This document shows positions 16,173-24,560 of a stretch of DNA of 53,771 nt, piece after piece; within the stretch, counting starts at the first letter, position 1, and every line of letters starts with the position of its first letter. Source of the stretch: Streptosporangiaceae bacterium. GTDB taxonomy: Bacteria > Actinomycetota > Actinomycetes > Streptosporangiales > Streptosporangiaceae. The position numbers and the translations under genes were made by a program. The stretch spans positions 1 through 53,771 of the forward strand of contig JAOPYH010000015.1 in assembly GCA_025964715.1 (NCBI GenBank). The letters run 5' to 3'. Below the pieces are notes generated by a model. The model ran no database searches. It saw nothing but the letters and a program-made list of their open reading frames with translations, and had not been told where the DNA came from.

Positions 16173-17537
16173 ATGATGCTGGATGTCATCTTCCTCGTGG
16201 CCGCCCTGGCGTTGATCGTCGCCAATGGCGTCTTCGTCGCGGCGGAGTTCTCCCTCGTGACGGTGGAGCGCAGCCAGGTCCAGCGGCTCGCGGCCGACGG
16301 AGACCGCGGAGCCAAGGGGATCCTCGCCGCGGTGCGGCGGCTGTCCTTCCACCTCTCCGGAGCGCAGCTCGGCATCACGATCACTTCGCTGCTGCTGGGT
16401 GTGATCACCGAGCCGGCCATCGCTCACCTGCTCTCGCCGCTCATCCTGGCCGTACCAGGGAGCTCGGAGCGGACCGCGCAGGCCGTGGCCGTCGCCGCGG
16501 CGCTGATCATCGCCACCGTGGCCCAGATGGTGCTGGGCGAACTCGTGCCCAAGAACGCGGCGCTGGCCCGCCCGCTGGCCGTCGCCAGGTTCGCCACCCC
16601 GCCGCAGCGCGTCTTTTCGGTGATCTTCACTCCGCTGATCAAGGTGTTCAACTCCGGTGCGAACGCGATCGTACGGCGGCTGGGCGTCGAGCCCCAGGAC
16701 GAGCTCGCCTCGGCACGGTCGCCGGACGAGCTGGGGCTGCTCGTACGGTTGTCCGCCGAAGCCGGGACCCTGCAGCCGATCACGGCGGCCATGCTGCACC
16801 GGGCTCTGCGGTTCGGTGACAAGCTGGCGGCGGAGGCCATGACGCCCCGCATGGACTGTGTCGCCGTAGACGCCACCGCGAGCGTCGCGGAGCTGCTGAC
16901 GGTCGCCGACCGCACCGGTCACCTCCGTTTCCCGGTGCGCGGCGATGATCCGCCGGAGCGCCCCGGCGGCTGGGGCGGGGCGGCCGGCATGCACGGGGTG
17001 GCCGGTGTGGCTGACGCGTTCGCAGTCCCCGCCGACGAGCGCATGACCACGCGCGTCGCCGAGATCCTGCGGCCGCCGGTCCTCGTGCCGGACACGCTCG
17101 GCCTCGGCGTGGTGCTGGAACGGCTGCGCGGCTCCCGCACCGAGATGGCCATCGTGGTCGACGAGTACGGCGGTTTCGCCGGGATCGTGACGGCCGAGGA
17201 CCTCGCCGAGGAGCTCGTGGGCGAGATGGCCGACGAGTACGACCTCCCGGACGAGGAGTCGGCGGAGCCCATCTCCAGAAAACTCGCCCCGGGGGAATCG
17301 GCCACCGTCCCGGGCGGACTGCGCGCCGACGAGGTCGAGGAGCGCACCGGCTTCGCCATGCCGGAGGGCCCGTACGAGACGCTCGCCGGGCTCACGCTCG
17401 CCCGGCTCGGTCACCTGCCCGGCCAGGGCGAGCAGACCGTCGTGGACGGGTGGACCCTCACGGTGGGGGCGATGGAGAGGCACCGGGTGGAGCAGGTCAC
17501 GCTCACCGCTCCCGCCCTCGTGGAGGAGCAGAAGTGA
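16173..17537 (+). CDS. Hemolysin/CorC-family membrane protein (DUF21-CBS-CorC_HlyC)
   Basis: 454 residues from ATG 16173 (GGAG at 16161-16164); ATG 16176 is equally possible. An N-terminal DUF21 domain has about four hydrophobic helices (MLDVIFLVAALALIVANGVF, then GAQLGITITSLLLGVITEPA, VAQMVLGELVPKNAAL). A CBS-pair region follows (MTPRMDCVAVDATASVAELL, IVVDEYGGFAGIVTAEDLAE), then a C-terminal CorC_HlyC domain (LRADEVEERTGFAMPEGPYE). The family is linked to Mg2+/Co2+ efflux and metal homeostasis at the inner membrane. The second gene overlaps by 4 bp and is a shorter paralogue. Confidence 0.88.
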   Translation: MMLDVIFLVAALALIVANGVFVAAEFSLVTVERSQVQRLAADGDRGAKGILAAVRRLSFHLSGAQLGITITSLLLGVITEPAIAHLLSPLILAVPGSSERTAQAVAVAAALIIATVAQMVLGELVPKNAALARPLAVARFATPPQRVFSVIFTPLIKVFNSGANAIVRRLGVEPQDELASARSPDELGLLVRLSAEAGTLQPITAAMLHRALRFGDKLAAEAMTPRMDCVAVDATASVAELLTVADRTGHLRFPVRGDDPPERPGGWGGAAGMHGVAGVADAFAVPADERMTTRVAEILRPPVLVPDTLGLGVVLERLRGSRTEMAIVVDEYGGFAGIVTAEDLAEELVGEMADEYDLPDEESAEPISRKLAPGESATVPGGLRADEVEERTGFAMPEGPYETLAGLTLARLGHLPGQGEQTVVDGWTLTVGAMERHRVEQVTLTAPALVEEQK

Positions 17538-18538
17538 GCGCCCTCGACGTGCTGGCGATCGTGGCGCTGCTCGTCCTCAACGGATTCTTCGTCGGCTCGG
17601 AGTTCGCGCTGATCTCCGCCCGGCGTACGCAGATCGAGCCGCTCACCGGCACGTCGCGCCGAGCCCGGGCGGTGGTCGCCGCGATGGACTCGGTGCCCAC
17701 CATGCTGGCCGGCGCTCAGCTCGGCGTCACCGTGGCTTCCCTGCTGCTCGGCGCGATCGGTGAGCCCACCATCGCCCATGCCCTGGAGCCCGTGTTCGAG
17801 CACGCGCACCTGCCGGTGGAGTTCGTCCACCCCGTCGCCTTCGGGATCGCCCTGGCCCTGGTGGTCTCGGGGCACATCGTGCTCGGTGAGATGGTGCCCA
17901 AGAACCTGGCCCTCGCGGGTCCCGAGCGGGCCGCGCTGTGGATCGTGCCGCCGCTGCTGGCGTTCTCCCGGCTCGCCCAGCCGCTGATCGCGGTGATCAA
18001 GGTGCTGTCCAACGGGGTCCTGCGCCTGATGGGCTTCCCGGCGGCCAGCCAGGTCAGGACGGTCTATACCCGGGACGAACTCCCGGCGCTCATCGGTGAG
18101 TCCCATGAGCACCGGCTGCTGAACGCGGCCGAGCACGATCGGATGATCGCGACTCTGGCTCTGCACGCCCGTGCGGTCAGGGCGGTGATGGTGCCGGTGG
18201 AGCAGGTCGTCACGGTGTCGCCGAGCACCACACCGGCACAGCTGCAGGACTTCGCCGGACGCTATGGGCACTCGCGCTTTCCCGTACGCGGTGACGCGCC
18301 GGGTGAACTGAGCGGCTATCTGCACATCCTCGACGCCCTCAACGGCGCCCCCCCGGGCCGGCCACTGCCGGTACGGGTCCTGCCCGGAGTGCCGGAGACC
18401 GCGACGCTGGCCGACGTGCTGGCCCTCATGCGTAAGAGCCGCGCGCAGGTCGTCGCCGTCACCGGGACCAGGGGGATCGCGCTGGGGGTGGCGACCCTCG
18501 ACGACGTGCTGGCCGGGTTCCTACAGCCCTCCCAGTGA
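17534..18538 (+). CDS. Second DUF21-CBS membrane protein without the CorC_HlyC domain
   Basis: 334 residues, GTG 17534 overlapping the previous stop (GTGA), with GGAGGAG upstream. The N-terminal membrane domain parallels its neighbour (LDVLAIVALLVLNGFFVGSE, MLAGAQLGVTVASLLLGAIG, GHIVLGEMVPKNLALAGPE). Two CBS segments follow (MVPVEQVVTVSPSTTPAQLQ; ADVLALMRKSRAQVVAVTGT). It ends without the C-terminal CorC_HlyC domain and lacks the MTPR motif in the first CBS, where ARAVRAVMVPVEQ is read. The pair probably forms a heteromeric transporter or regulator; this is inferred from the operon. Confidence 0.87.
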   Translation: MSALDVLAIVALLVLNGFFVGSEFALISARRTQIEPLTGTSRRARAVVAAMDSVPTMLAGAQLGVTVASLLLGAIGEPTIAHALEPVFEHAHLPVEFVHPVAFGIALALVVSGHIVLGEMVPKNLALAGPERAALWIVPPLLAFSRLAQPLIAVIKVLSNGVLRLMGFPAASQVRTVYTRDELPALIGESHEHRLLNAAEHDRMIATLALHARAVRAVMVPVEQVVTVSPSTTPAQLQDFAGRYGHSRFPVRGDAPGELSGYLHILDALNGAPPGRPLPVRVLPGVPETATLADVLALMRKSRAQVVAVTGTRGIALGVATLDDVLAGFLQPSQ

Positions 18539-18559
18539 GCGGGTCCCGGCCGTTCACCG

Positions 18560-18598
18560 GCACGCCGGCGATCCGCGGCGTGCTGACCGCCGGCGTGC
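18560..18598 (+). terminator. Terminator after the DUF21 operon
   Basis: GCACGCCGGCG (18560-18570) and CGCCGGCGTGC (18588-18598) form an 11-bp perfect stem with a 17-base loop, 22 bases after the stop codon. Confidence 0.7.
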
Positions 18599-18781
18599 TG
18601 TAGTCGCAATCTGGTAAATGCGCGCCGGGGCCGTTGCTCTTCGGCTAGCTTCTGTCGCGCGGTACGTCTCTCACAGTTCTGCGGGCGGCAGCCTCCAGCC
18701 GCGTGCCCGATCAGTTCGTACCTTCACGGCCGCGACGTGACGGCGTCCGGGCGACCGCCCGGCACGAGTGGAGAGACGCAC

Positions 18782-19129
18782 ATGGATTCTTCCTATCCGG
18801 TCTCCTTCAGTGGTGACGCAACAGTGACCGATGACGCCGCGGCCCGGCGGATGGGCCGGCTGTTCGACCTCGGCCGACCCCAGGACTTCGTCGGCATCTA
18901 CCTCGTGCTCCGGGACGGCGGCTACACCAGGGACCGCCTGGTCGAGCTGCTGCGCGCCCGCGACCCCGGCTATGATCCGGTCTTCTTCGCCGGGGCGCTC
19001 GCGGAGCTGCCGCACATCCCCGATGACCAGTTCACGCCGTACGGACTCGACGACATCCAGATCGCCATGATGCGGGCCCGCTTCGCCGACTGGTATCGCG
19101 CTCTGGTCCGGGCCGGCCTCCGGTCGTGA
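18782..19129 (+). CDS. Hypothetical soluble protein, 115 residues
   Basis: ATG 18782 with GGAGAG about 8 bases upstream. The protein (MDSSYPVSFSGDATVTDDAA ... RRMGRLFDLGRPQDFVGIYL ... VELLRARDPGYDPVFFAGAL ... LDDIQIAMMRARFADWYRAL) appears all-helical, acidic in the middle and ends with a basic tail. There is no signal peptide, membrane helix or catalytic motif. The codon use fits the genome, so I believe it is real. Family not recognised. It converges on ndgR with 41 bp between the stops. Confidence 0.65.
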   Translation: MDSSYPVSFSGDATVTDDAAARRMGRLFDLGRPQDFVGIYLVLRDGGYTRDRLVELLRARDPGYDPVFFAGALAELPHIPDDQFTPYGLDDIQIAMMRARFADWYRALVRAGLRS

Positions 19130-19170
19130 TCCGCCACGCCCGATCCGGGACGTACGGGCGATGACCGCGG

Positions 19171-19890
19171 TCAGCCGGTGGTGCGGCGCATCGCCTCGGA
19201 GATCTTCTCTGCGGCCGTCATCAGGGGGGACGCGTGCTGACGCCCGGGGGAGCGGGTCAGCCGCTCGATCGGCCCGGAGACCGAGACGGCCGCGATGACG
19301 CGGGCACCGGCGCCGCGAATCGGGGCGGACACCGAGGCGACCCCGGACTCCCGCTCGCCCACGCTCTGTGCCCATCCGCGCCGCCGGACGGCCGACAGGG
19401 TCGTGGCCTCGAACTTCGCACCGCGCAGGCCCCGGTGCAGCCGGTCGGGCTCCTCCCAGGCCAGCAGGATCTGTGCCGCCGACCCGGCGCTCATGGGCAG
19501 TGCGCTTCCGACCGGCACGGTGTCGCGCAGTCCGCTGCTGCGCTCGGCCGCTGCGACGCACACGCGGACGTCGCCCTGCCGCCGGTACAGTTGCGCGCTC
19601 TCGCCGGTGAGATCGCGTAGCTGCGTGAGGATGGGCTGTGCGATCGCGAGCAGCCGGTCCTCACCGGCGGCGACGGCCAGCTCGGCCAGCCGCGGGCCGA
19701 GGACGAAGCGCCCCAGGGGGTCCCGATGAACGAGGCGATGGTGCTCCAGGGCGACGGCGAGCCGGTGGGCGGTCGGCCGCGCCAGTCCCGTCGTATGCAC
19801 GAGCTGTGCGAGCGAGGCCGGCCCGGCTTCCAGCGTGTTCAGCACTAGAACCGCTTTGTCGAGTACGCCGACTCCGCTAGAGTTGTCCAT
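19171..19890 (-). CDS. ndgR: IclR-family regulator of amino acid metabolism, NdgR type
   Basis: 239 residues. The start MDNSSGVGVLDKAVLVLNTL and the winged-helix region LVHTTGLARPTAHRLAVALE match what I recall of streptomycete NdgR, a regulator of branched-chain amino acid genes including leuCD. The C-terminal effector domain (SAQLYRRQGDVRVCVAAAER, LRDTVPVGSALPMSAGSAAQ, RRRGWAQSVGERESGVASVS) is complete. It lies divergent to leuC with 87 bp between. CAATAT six bases before its ATG suggests a leaderless transcript whose -10 overlaps the TTGC-n6-GCAA palindrome, which would allow autorepression. Confidence 0.93.
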   Translation of the reverse strand: MDNSSGVGVLDKAVLVLNTLEAGPASLAQLVHTTGLARPTAHRLAVALEHHRLVHRDPLGRFVLGPRLAELAVAAGEDRLLAIAQPILTQLRDLTGESAQLYRRQGDVRVCVAAAERSSGLRDTVPVGSALPMSAGSAAQILLAWEEPDRLHRGLRGAKFEATTLSAVRRRGWAQSVGERESGVASVSAPIRGAGARVIAAVSVSGPIERLTRSPGRQHASPLMTAAEKISEAMRRTTG

Positions 19891-19899
19891 AAGTCGATA

Positions 19900-19913
19900 T
19901 TGCCGTCTCGCAA
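19900..19913. promoter_or_regulatory. Candidate NdgR operator between ndgR and leuC
   Basis: TTGC (19900-19903), CGTCTC, GCAA (19910-19913) is a perfect palindrome in the divergent promoter region; TCTC/GAGA at 19906-19920 adds a second partial symmetry. It overlaps the likely -10 of ndgR. IclR proteins bind such dyads. Confidence 0.5.
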
Positions 19914-19977
19914 TCTGAGATGCAAGTCGGTCCCAGAACGGCGCACTGGCGCGCTGACGATCGGATGAGGTGGAGCG

Positions 19978-21375
19978 ATGGGCCGCACGCTGGCGGACAA
20001 GGTTTACGACGCGCATGTCCTGCGGCATGCCGACGGTGAGCCGGATCTGCTCTACATCGACCTGCACCTGGTGCATGAGGTGACGAGCCCCCAGGCCTTC
20101 GACGGGCTCCGCATGGCGGGGCGGCCCGTCCGGCGTCCCGACCTCACCATCGCGACCGAGGACCACAACGTCCCCACCACTGACATCCTGGCGCCGATCG
20201 CCGACCCGGTCTCACGGACGCAGATAGAAACGCTTCGCAAGAACTGCGCCGAGTTCGGCATCCGGCTGCACCCCATGGGCGACGCCGGGCAGGGCATCGT
20301 GCACGTCATCGGCCCCCAGCTCGGGCTGACCCAGCCGGGCATGACGGTGGTGTGCGGGGACTCCCACACCTCCACGCACGGGGCGTTCGGCGCGCTGGCC
20401 TTCGGAATCGGCACCAGTGAGGTCGAGCACGTGCTCGCGACGCAGACGCTGCCGCAGCGCAAGCCTAAGACGATGGCGATCACGGTGAAGAACGCCCTCC
20501 CGGACGGCGTGACGGCCAAGGACCTGATCCTGGCGATCATCGCGAAGATCGGCACGGGTGGCGGCCAGGGCTACATCGTCGAATACCGGGGCGAGGCCAT
20601 CCGGGCGCTGTCGATGGAAGGCCGGATGACGGTCTGCAACATGTCCATCGAGGCGGGCGCCCGGGCCGGCATGATCGCCCCGGACGAGACCACCTTCGCC
20701 TATCTCGAAGGCCGTCCGCACGCACCATCCGGACCCGACTGGGAGTCGGCCAAGGAGCACTGGCGGTCACTGCGAACCGACGACGACGCGATCTTCGACA
20801 AGGAGATCCTCATCGATGCGTCAGAGCTGAGTCCGTTCGTCACCTGGGGCACCAACCCCGGCCAGGGGGTCCCGCTCGGCGCCGCGGTGCCGAGCCCGGA
20901 CGACTTCGAGGACCCGGTGCAGCGGTCGGCCGCCGAGCGAGCGCTGGAGTACATGGGGCTCACCGCGGGGACCCCGATGCGTGAGGTGTCCGTGGACACG
21001 GTCTTCGTCGGGTCGTGCACCAACGGCCGGATCGAGGACCTGCGCGCCGCCGCTGAGGTGATCAAGGGCCGCAAGGTGGCCGATGGTGTCCGTATGCTCG
21101 TCGTGCCGGGCTCGATGAAGGTCAAGGAGCAGGCCCAGCAGGAGGGCCTGAACGACGTCTTCCGTGCCGCCGGCGCCGAGTGGCGTGAGGCCGGCTGCTC
21201 GATGTGCCTCGGCATGAACCCCGACCAGCTCAAGCCGGGCGAGCGCAGCGCCTCCACGTCCAACCGCAACTTCGAGGGGCGGCAGGGCAAGGGCGGCCGG
21301 ACCCACCTGGTGTCGCCCGCCGTCGCCGCCGCTACCGCCGTCACCGGCCGCCTCTCGGCCCCCGCCGACCTGTAA
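19978..21375 (+). CDS. leuC: 3-isopropylmalate dehydratase large subunit
   Basis: 465 residues, aconitase family, isomerising 2- to 3-isopropylmalate in leucine synthesis (and probably citramalate to methylmalate). The [4Fe-4S] ligands are C347 in [10 protein letters not shown] and C407/C410 in [12 protein letters not shown]. Other motifs: [46 protein letters not shown] and [23 protein letters not shown] 19978 has GAGGTGG about 6 bases upstream. leuD follows after 11 bp. NdgR is divergent and is the likely regulator. Confidence 0.96.
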   Translation: MGRTLADKVYDAHVLRHADGEPDLLYIDLHLVHEVTSPQAFDGLRMAGRPVRRPDLTIATEDHNVPTTDILAPIADPVSRTQIETLRKNCAEFGIRLHPMGDAGQGIVHVIGPQLGLTQPGMTVVCGDSHTSTHGAFGALAFGIGTSEVEHVLATQTLPQRKPKTMAITVKNALPDGVTAKDLILAIIAKIGTGGGQGYIVEYRGEAIRALSMEGRMTVCNMSIEAGARAGMIAPDETTFAYLEGRPHAPSGPDWESAKEHWRSLRTDDDAIFDKEILIDASELSPFVTWGTNPGQGVPLGAAVPSPDDFEDPVQRSAAERALEYMGLTAGTPMREVSVDTVFVGSCTNGRIEDLRAAAEVIKGRKVADGVRMLVVPGSMKVKEQAQQEGLNDVFRAAGAEWREAGCSMCLGMNPDQLKPGERSASTSNRNFEGRQGKGGRTHLVSPAVAAATAVTGRLSAPADL

Positions 21376-21386
21376 GGGACAAGAGC

Positions 21387-21977
21387 ATGGAATCCTTCAC
21401 CCTTCACACCGGGCGCGCGGTGCCGCTGCGCCGCAGCAACGTCGACACCGACCAGATCATCCCCGCCGTGTGGCTCAAGCAGGTCAGCCGCACCGGATTC
21501 GACAAGGGCCTGTTCTCGGCCTGGCGCGAGGACCCCACCTTCGTGCTGAACGACCCCGCCTATGAGGGCGCCAGCATCCTCGTCGCGGGTCCGGACTTCG
21601 GCACCGGATCCTCCCGGGAGCACGCCGTCTGGGCCCTCCAGCAGTACGGTTTCCGTGCCGTCATCGCCGCTCGCTTCGGGGACATCTTCCGCAACAACGC
21701 CACCAAGATGGGACTCCTGCCGATCCAGCTCCCCGAGGAGGTCGTCGAGCGCCTACAGTCCAAGATCGAGGCCAGGCCCGCCAAGGAGTTCACCATCGAC
21801 CTGGACCGGCGGGAGGTCCGCTGCGACGAGAGCGGCGCGCAGTCGTTCGAGATCGACGACTACACCCGCTGGCGGTTCATGGAGGGGCTGGACGACATCG
21901 CCCTCACCCTCCGTCACGCCGAAGACATCGACTCCTATGAGGAGGGCCGTTCACCCTGGCTTCCCGTGACCCTCTGA
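21387..21977 (+). CDS. leuD: 3-isopropylmalate dehydratase small subunit
   Basis: 196 residues, the swivel-domain partner of LeuC. Motifs: [20 protein letters not shown] near residue 16, [17 protein letters not shown] (active-site GSSRE), [20 protein letters not shown], and the C-terminal [17 protein letters not shown]. The start is ATG 21387 with AAGGGA about 8 bases upstream. The following small gene appears to start inside its last codons. Confidence 0.96.
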   Translation: MESFTLHTGRAVPLRRSNVDTDQIIPAVWLKQVSRTGFDKGLFSAWREDPTFVLNDPAYEGASILVAGPDFGTGSSREHAVWALQQYGFRAVIAARFGDIFRNNATKMGLLPIQLPEEVVERLQSKIEARPAKEFTIDLDRREVRCDESGAQSFEIDDYTRWRFMEGLDDIALTLRHAEDIDSYEEGRSPWLPVTL

Positions 21978-22279
21978 ACGACAAGGCGACCGCCCCCGGC
22001 CGCGGCCTGGGCGAGCCCGGCTGGAGCGGTCCCGAGTGGGACGACCCGGCGCTTACCACGCTCGCCCGGCAGTTGCGGGACGCTCACCGCCGGGTCGCCC
22101 CGCTGACGGCCGAGAGCAGGCGCAGGCTCATCCGTCAGTTGCTGGCAATCACCGATCTGGCCAAGCGGGACGCGGAACTCGCCGGCCGTCGGCTTTCGGC
22201 CTTCCTGGCCGATGTGGAAGCATCCGGCGAGCCCTCGGATGACCTGCGAGAGCAACGGGAAGGTAAAAGGGGGCCGTAG
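21956..22279 (+). CDS. Small conserved-looking protein after leuD, no ATG/GTG start (CTG start proposed)
   Basis: The frame opens after a stop at 21938-21940 and reads (from CTG 21956) [20 protein letters not shown] ... [20 protein letters not shown] ... [20 protein letters not shown] ... [20 protein letters not shown], stopping at 22279: 107 residues, helical and charged, with strongly coding third positions. No ATG, GTG or TTG occurs before 22073, which would remove a well-formed N-terminus. GGAGGG at 21941-21946 sits nine bases before the CTG, overlapping the leuD end. I propose a CTG start coupled to leuD; a TTG start at 22073 is the alternative. Family not recognised. Confidence 0.5.
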   Translation: MASRDPLNDKATAPGRGLGEPGWSGPEWDDPALTTLARQLRDAHRRVAPLTAESRRRLIRQLLAITDLAKRDAELAGRRLSAFLADVEASGEPSDDLREQREGKRGP

Positions 22280-22470
22280 TGATGCTTGTCACCGGCGCTG
22301 TCCGGGTTGGCGAGTTTTGCGGGTATCCGTCCAGGCCGTAGAGTCGGCGGAAGCAGGCCCAGAGCAAGGAAATCGCCTACGACACGGCAACTATTGCTTG
22401 CAGGTGATTGTGCGGCCGCCGCACGTCCCCTAGTTTCGTCGGGGCAACGGGGAACTGGAGGAGTATCCCA

Positions 22471-22749
22471 ATGAACAAGCGTGAGCTGGTCGACGCCATC
22501 TCTGAGCGGCTGGGGAGCAAGAAGGCCGCCGCCGATGCTGTCGACGCCATTCTGGACACCATCCAGACTGCCGTCGCCAAGGGAGAGAAAGTCGCCATCA
22601 CCGGGTTCGGTTCGTTCGAGAAGGCCGATCGGCCCGCTCGGACCGCACGGAACCCGGCAACGGGTAAGGCCATCGAGGTGCCGGCGACGTCGGTGCCGAA
22701 GTTCAAGGCCGGTGCCGACTTCAAGAACCTGGTCGCCGGCAAGGACTGA
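22471..22749 (+). CDS. hup: HU-family DNA-binding protein
   Basis: 92 residues, the short HU form without the Lys/Ala/Pro tail seen in some actinobacterial paralogues. Motifs: MNKRELVDAISERLGSKKAA, GFGSFEKADRPARTARNPAT with the DNA-gripping arm, and the end PKFKAGADFKNLVAG. It bends and compacts DNA. ATG 22471 has GGAGGAG about 7 bases upstream; TAGTTT at 22431-22436 could be the -10. A long bidirectional terminator follows. Confidence 0.95.
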   Translation: MNKRELVDAISERLGSKKAAADAVDAILDTIQTAVAKGEKVAITGFGSFEKADRPARTARNPATGKAIEVPATSVPKFKAGADFKNLVAGKD

Positions 22750-22757
22750 CTAGTCAG

Positions 22758-22811
22758 ACGCCACGACGCCCGGTCGCCGCGCATCCGCGCGGCCGCCGGG
22801 CGTCGCGGCGT
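22758..22811. terminator. Bidirectional terminator between hup and the cold-shock-like gene
   Basis: The arms 22758-22773 and 22796-22811 match at 15 of 16 positions, and an inner stem (GCCGCGC/GCGCGGC, 22776-22782 with 22787-22793, loop ATCC) extends it. It serves two convergent genes. Confidence 0.8.
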
Positions 22812-23027
22812 TCAGGCCGGGAGCGCGAACGTCGAGAGTGTGATCACGCCGATCCGGTCGCCGTCCGGACCCTGGTCCAGGGCGAGGTTGACCCGCTGAC
22901 CGAACCGCAGCAGCCGGAGGCCACCAGCGTCGAAGGCCGCCGCGTCGAAGTCGAGTTGTGTGCCGTCGTCGAGTAGCACGCTTCCCGAGCGGGTCGCGGC
23001 GTCGTAGGTCCGAACGGTCGCCTGCAT
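22812..23027 (-). CDS. Cold-shock-domain-like small protein
   Basis: 71 residues. MQATVRTYDAATRSGSVLLD, then FDAGGLRLLRFGQRVNLALD and DRIGVITLSTFALP read like a five-strand OB fold of the CspA type. The classic RNP1 (KGFGFI) is absent and RSGSVLLDDGT stands in its place, so nucleic-acid binding is uncertain. The start ATG 23027 (minus strand) has TAGGCT six bases upstream and no ribosome-binding site, so the mRNA is probably leaderless. It lies just downstream of cofC on the same strand. Confidence 0.65.
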   Translation of the reverse strand: MQATVRTYDAATRSGSVLLDDGTQLDFDAAAFDAGGLRLLRFGQRVNLALDQGPDGDRIGVITLSTFALPA

Positions 23028-23039
23028 GCCCGCAGCCTA
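23028..23039 (-). promoter_or_regulatory. -10 box of a probable leaderless promoter, containing the cofC stop codon
   Basis: On the minus strand TAGGCT (23039-23034), six bases, ATG at 23027. The TAG of this -10 is also the stop codon of cofC. Confidence 0.5.
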
Positions 23040-23735
23040 TCCGCACACTGCGGATCGGCCTGATGACGATGGGGCCAGGGCCGGCAGGAGCGCGGCGACG
23101 GCGGTCGTGCGCGGGCCCGCGCCGAGCGCGAGCGCGATGAGCAGGTCCGCCAAGGTGTCCACGTCCCGCCGGATGCTCGGGATGTCCTCCAGCATCAGCT
23201 CGCGGGCTCCCTGCGCCCGATGCCGGGCTCGCGACTCCGGACCGAACGCCGGTGCGAAGGCCGCTCCGGGCCGCGCCGCGTAAAGCGTCGTGCCCACGTC
23301 GGCGGCGTCGGGGAGGAAGGCCGTGCCGCCGTGCCGGCCGGCTTCGTCGAGGACCCGGGAGAGTTCGGCCGGCCGCAGTGCCGGCAGGTCGGCGGACAGC
23401 GCCGCCACCCCCATGTCCGGGTCGGCTTCGCGAGCCAGCCGGGCCCCATGGGACAAGGCCGGATTAAGACCGGAGTCGGGTTCGTCCGATACCACCCGCG
23501 CGCCGAGTCCGGCGAGTTCACGGCCGGCGAGAGGATCATCGGTGACCACGATCACCGCCCTGACGCGATCGCTGCGGAGCGCGGCCGCTACGGTGTCGGC
23601 GGCCACCGAAAGCGCCAGTGCCTCCCGGTGCGGCCCCGCGGCCTCGGACATACGTGACTTCGCCAAGGCCAGGACCTTGACAGGGACGATGAGCGACCAC
23701 AGGAGGTCGGGAGTACTGAAAGCTGCAGTAGACAT
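23037..23735 (-). CDS. cofC: 2-phospho-L-lactate/phosphoenolpyruvate guanylyltransferase
   Basis: 232 residues, the FbiD/CofC nucleotidyltransferase that makes the GDP- or GTP-activated three-carbon unit for coenzyme F420. Motifs: IVPVKVLALAKSRMSEAAGP near residue 16 (nucleotide-binding loop), VIVVTDDPLAGRELAGLGAR, ALSADLPALRPAELSRVLDE (metal-binding Asp), and a Ser/Ala-rich C-terminus. ATG 23735 adds about 14 residues before the usual start (W/V-SLIVPVK); a later non-ATG start is possible. TAGTGT about nine bases upstream is a weak -10. Confidence 0.88.
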   Translation of the reverse strand: MSTAAFSTPDLLWSLIVPVKVLALAKSRMSEAAGPHREALALSVAADTVAAALRSDRVRAVIVVTDDPLAGRELAGLGARVVSDEPDSGLNPALSHGARLAREADPDMGVAALSADLPALRPAELSRVLDEAGRHGGTAFLPDAADVGTTLYAARPGAAFAPAFGPESRARHRAQGARELMLEDIPSIRRDVDTLADLLIALALGAGPRTTAVAALLPALAPSSSGRSAVCG

Positions 23736-23813
23736 GGCAACTCGACACTATGCGGACGCAACCGCGACACTTGAGGACACCCCATGCTGGGGTCTGGTGT
23801 GAGGAGGACCGGC

Positions 23814-24560
23814 ATGAGCCACGACTATTCGCCGAGCTGGCGGAGGTTGTCGATCGCCATCCTGCGCCCGCTGCTGTTTGCGCTGCTGAAGCGGGACTGG
23901 AAGGGCAGGAACAACGTCCCCCGGGAAGGCGGCGTGATCATCGCGGCGAACCACCTCTCATGGGCGGACCCGCTGGCCCTCGCACACTACGTCTACGAGT
24001 CGGGTCGCTACCCTGTCTACCTCGCCAAGTCTGCGTTGTTCGATGCCAAGATCGTGGGTCCGGTCGTCCGCGGGACCGGGCAGATCCCGGTCTACCGCGA
24101 CCGAGCCGACTCGGGCGGCGCGCTCAAACCCGCCGAAGAGGCCCTGCGCGCCGGAGAGTGTCTGATCTTCTACCCGGAGGGCACCTGCACCCGTGATCCG
24201 GAAATGTGGCCGATGACCGGTCAGACCGGCGTGGCGAGGCTCGCGCTCGCCACCGGGGCCAAGGTCGTCCCGGTGGCCCATTGGGGCGCACAGAAGCTGT
24301 GGCCGTACGGCACCAAGAGGTTGCGGCCGTTCCCGCGCAAGACGATGCACGTGGTGGCCGGTCCCGCCATCGACCTGTCCGCGTACGTCGGTCAGCCGGT
24401 GACCAAGGAAGTGCTGCACGCCGCGACGAGCGAGATCATGCATGCGATCGCGGGGCTGGTAGGTGAGCTGCGTGGCGAGAAGCCCCCCGAGCAGCTGTAC
24501 GACCACCACAAGGCGATCAAGGAGCGGCGGGACAAGGTCGAGAGGAAGCGGGCTTCGTGA
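23814..24560 (+). CDS. plsC: 1-acyl-sn-glycerol-3-phosphate acyltransferase
   Basis: 248 residues from ATG 23814, with GAGGAGG at 23801-23807. PlsC motifs: acyl-transfer NHLSWADP (HX4D), substrate-binding [13 protein letters not shown], and [14 protein letters not shown]. It acylates lysophosphatidic acid at the inner membrane, and is followed with a 4-bp overlap by gpsA, the supplier of glycerol-3-phosphate. The C-terminus is a charged helix ([18 protein letters not shown]). Confidence 0.93.
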   Translation: MSHDYSPSWRRLSIAILRPLLFALLKRDWKGRNNVPREGGVIIAANHLSWADPLALAHYVYESGRYPVYLAKSALFDAKIVGPVVRGTGQIPVYRDRADSGGALKPAEEALRAGECLIFYPEGTCTRDPEMWPMTGQTGVARLALATGAKVVPVAHWGAQKLWPYGTKRLRPFPRKTMHVVAGPAIDLSAYVGQPVTKEVLHAATSEIMHAIAGLVGELRGEKPPEQLYDHHKAIKERRDKVERKRAS

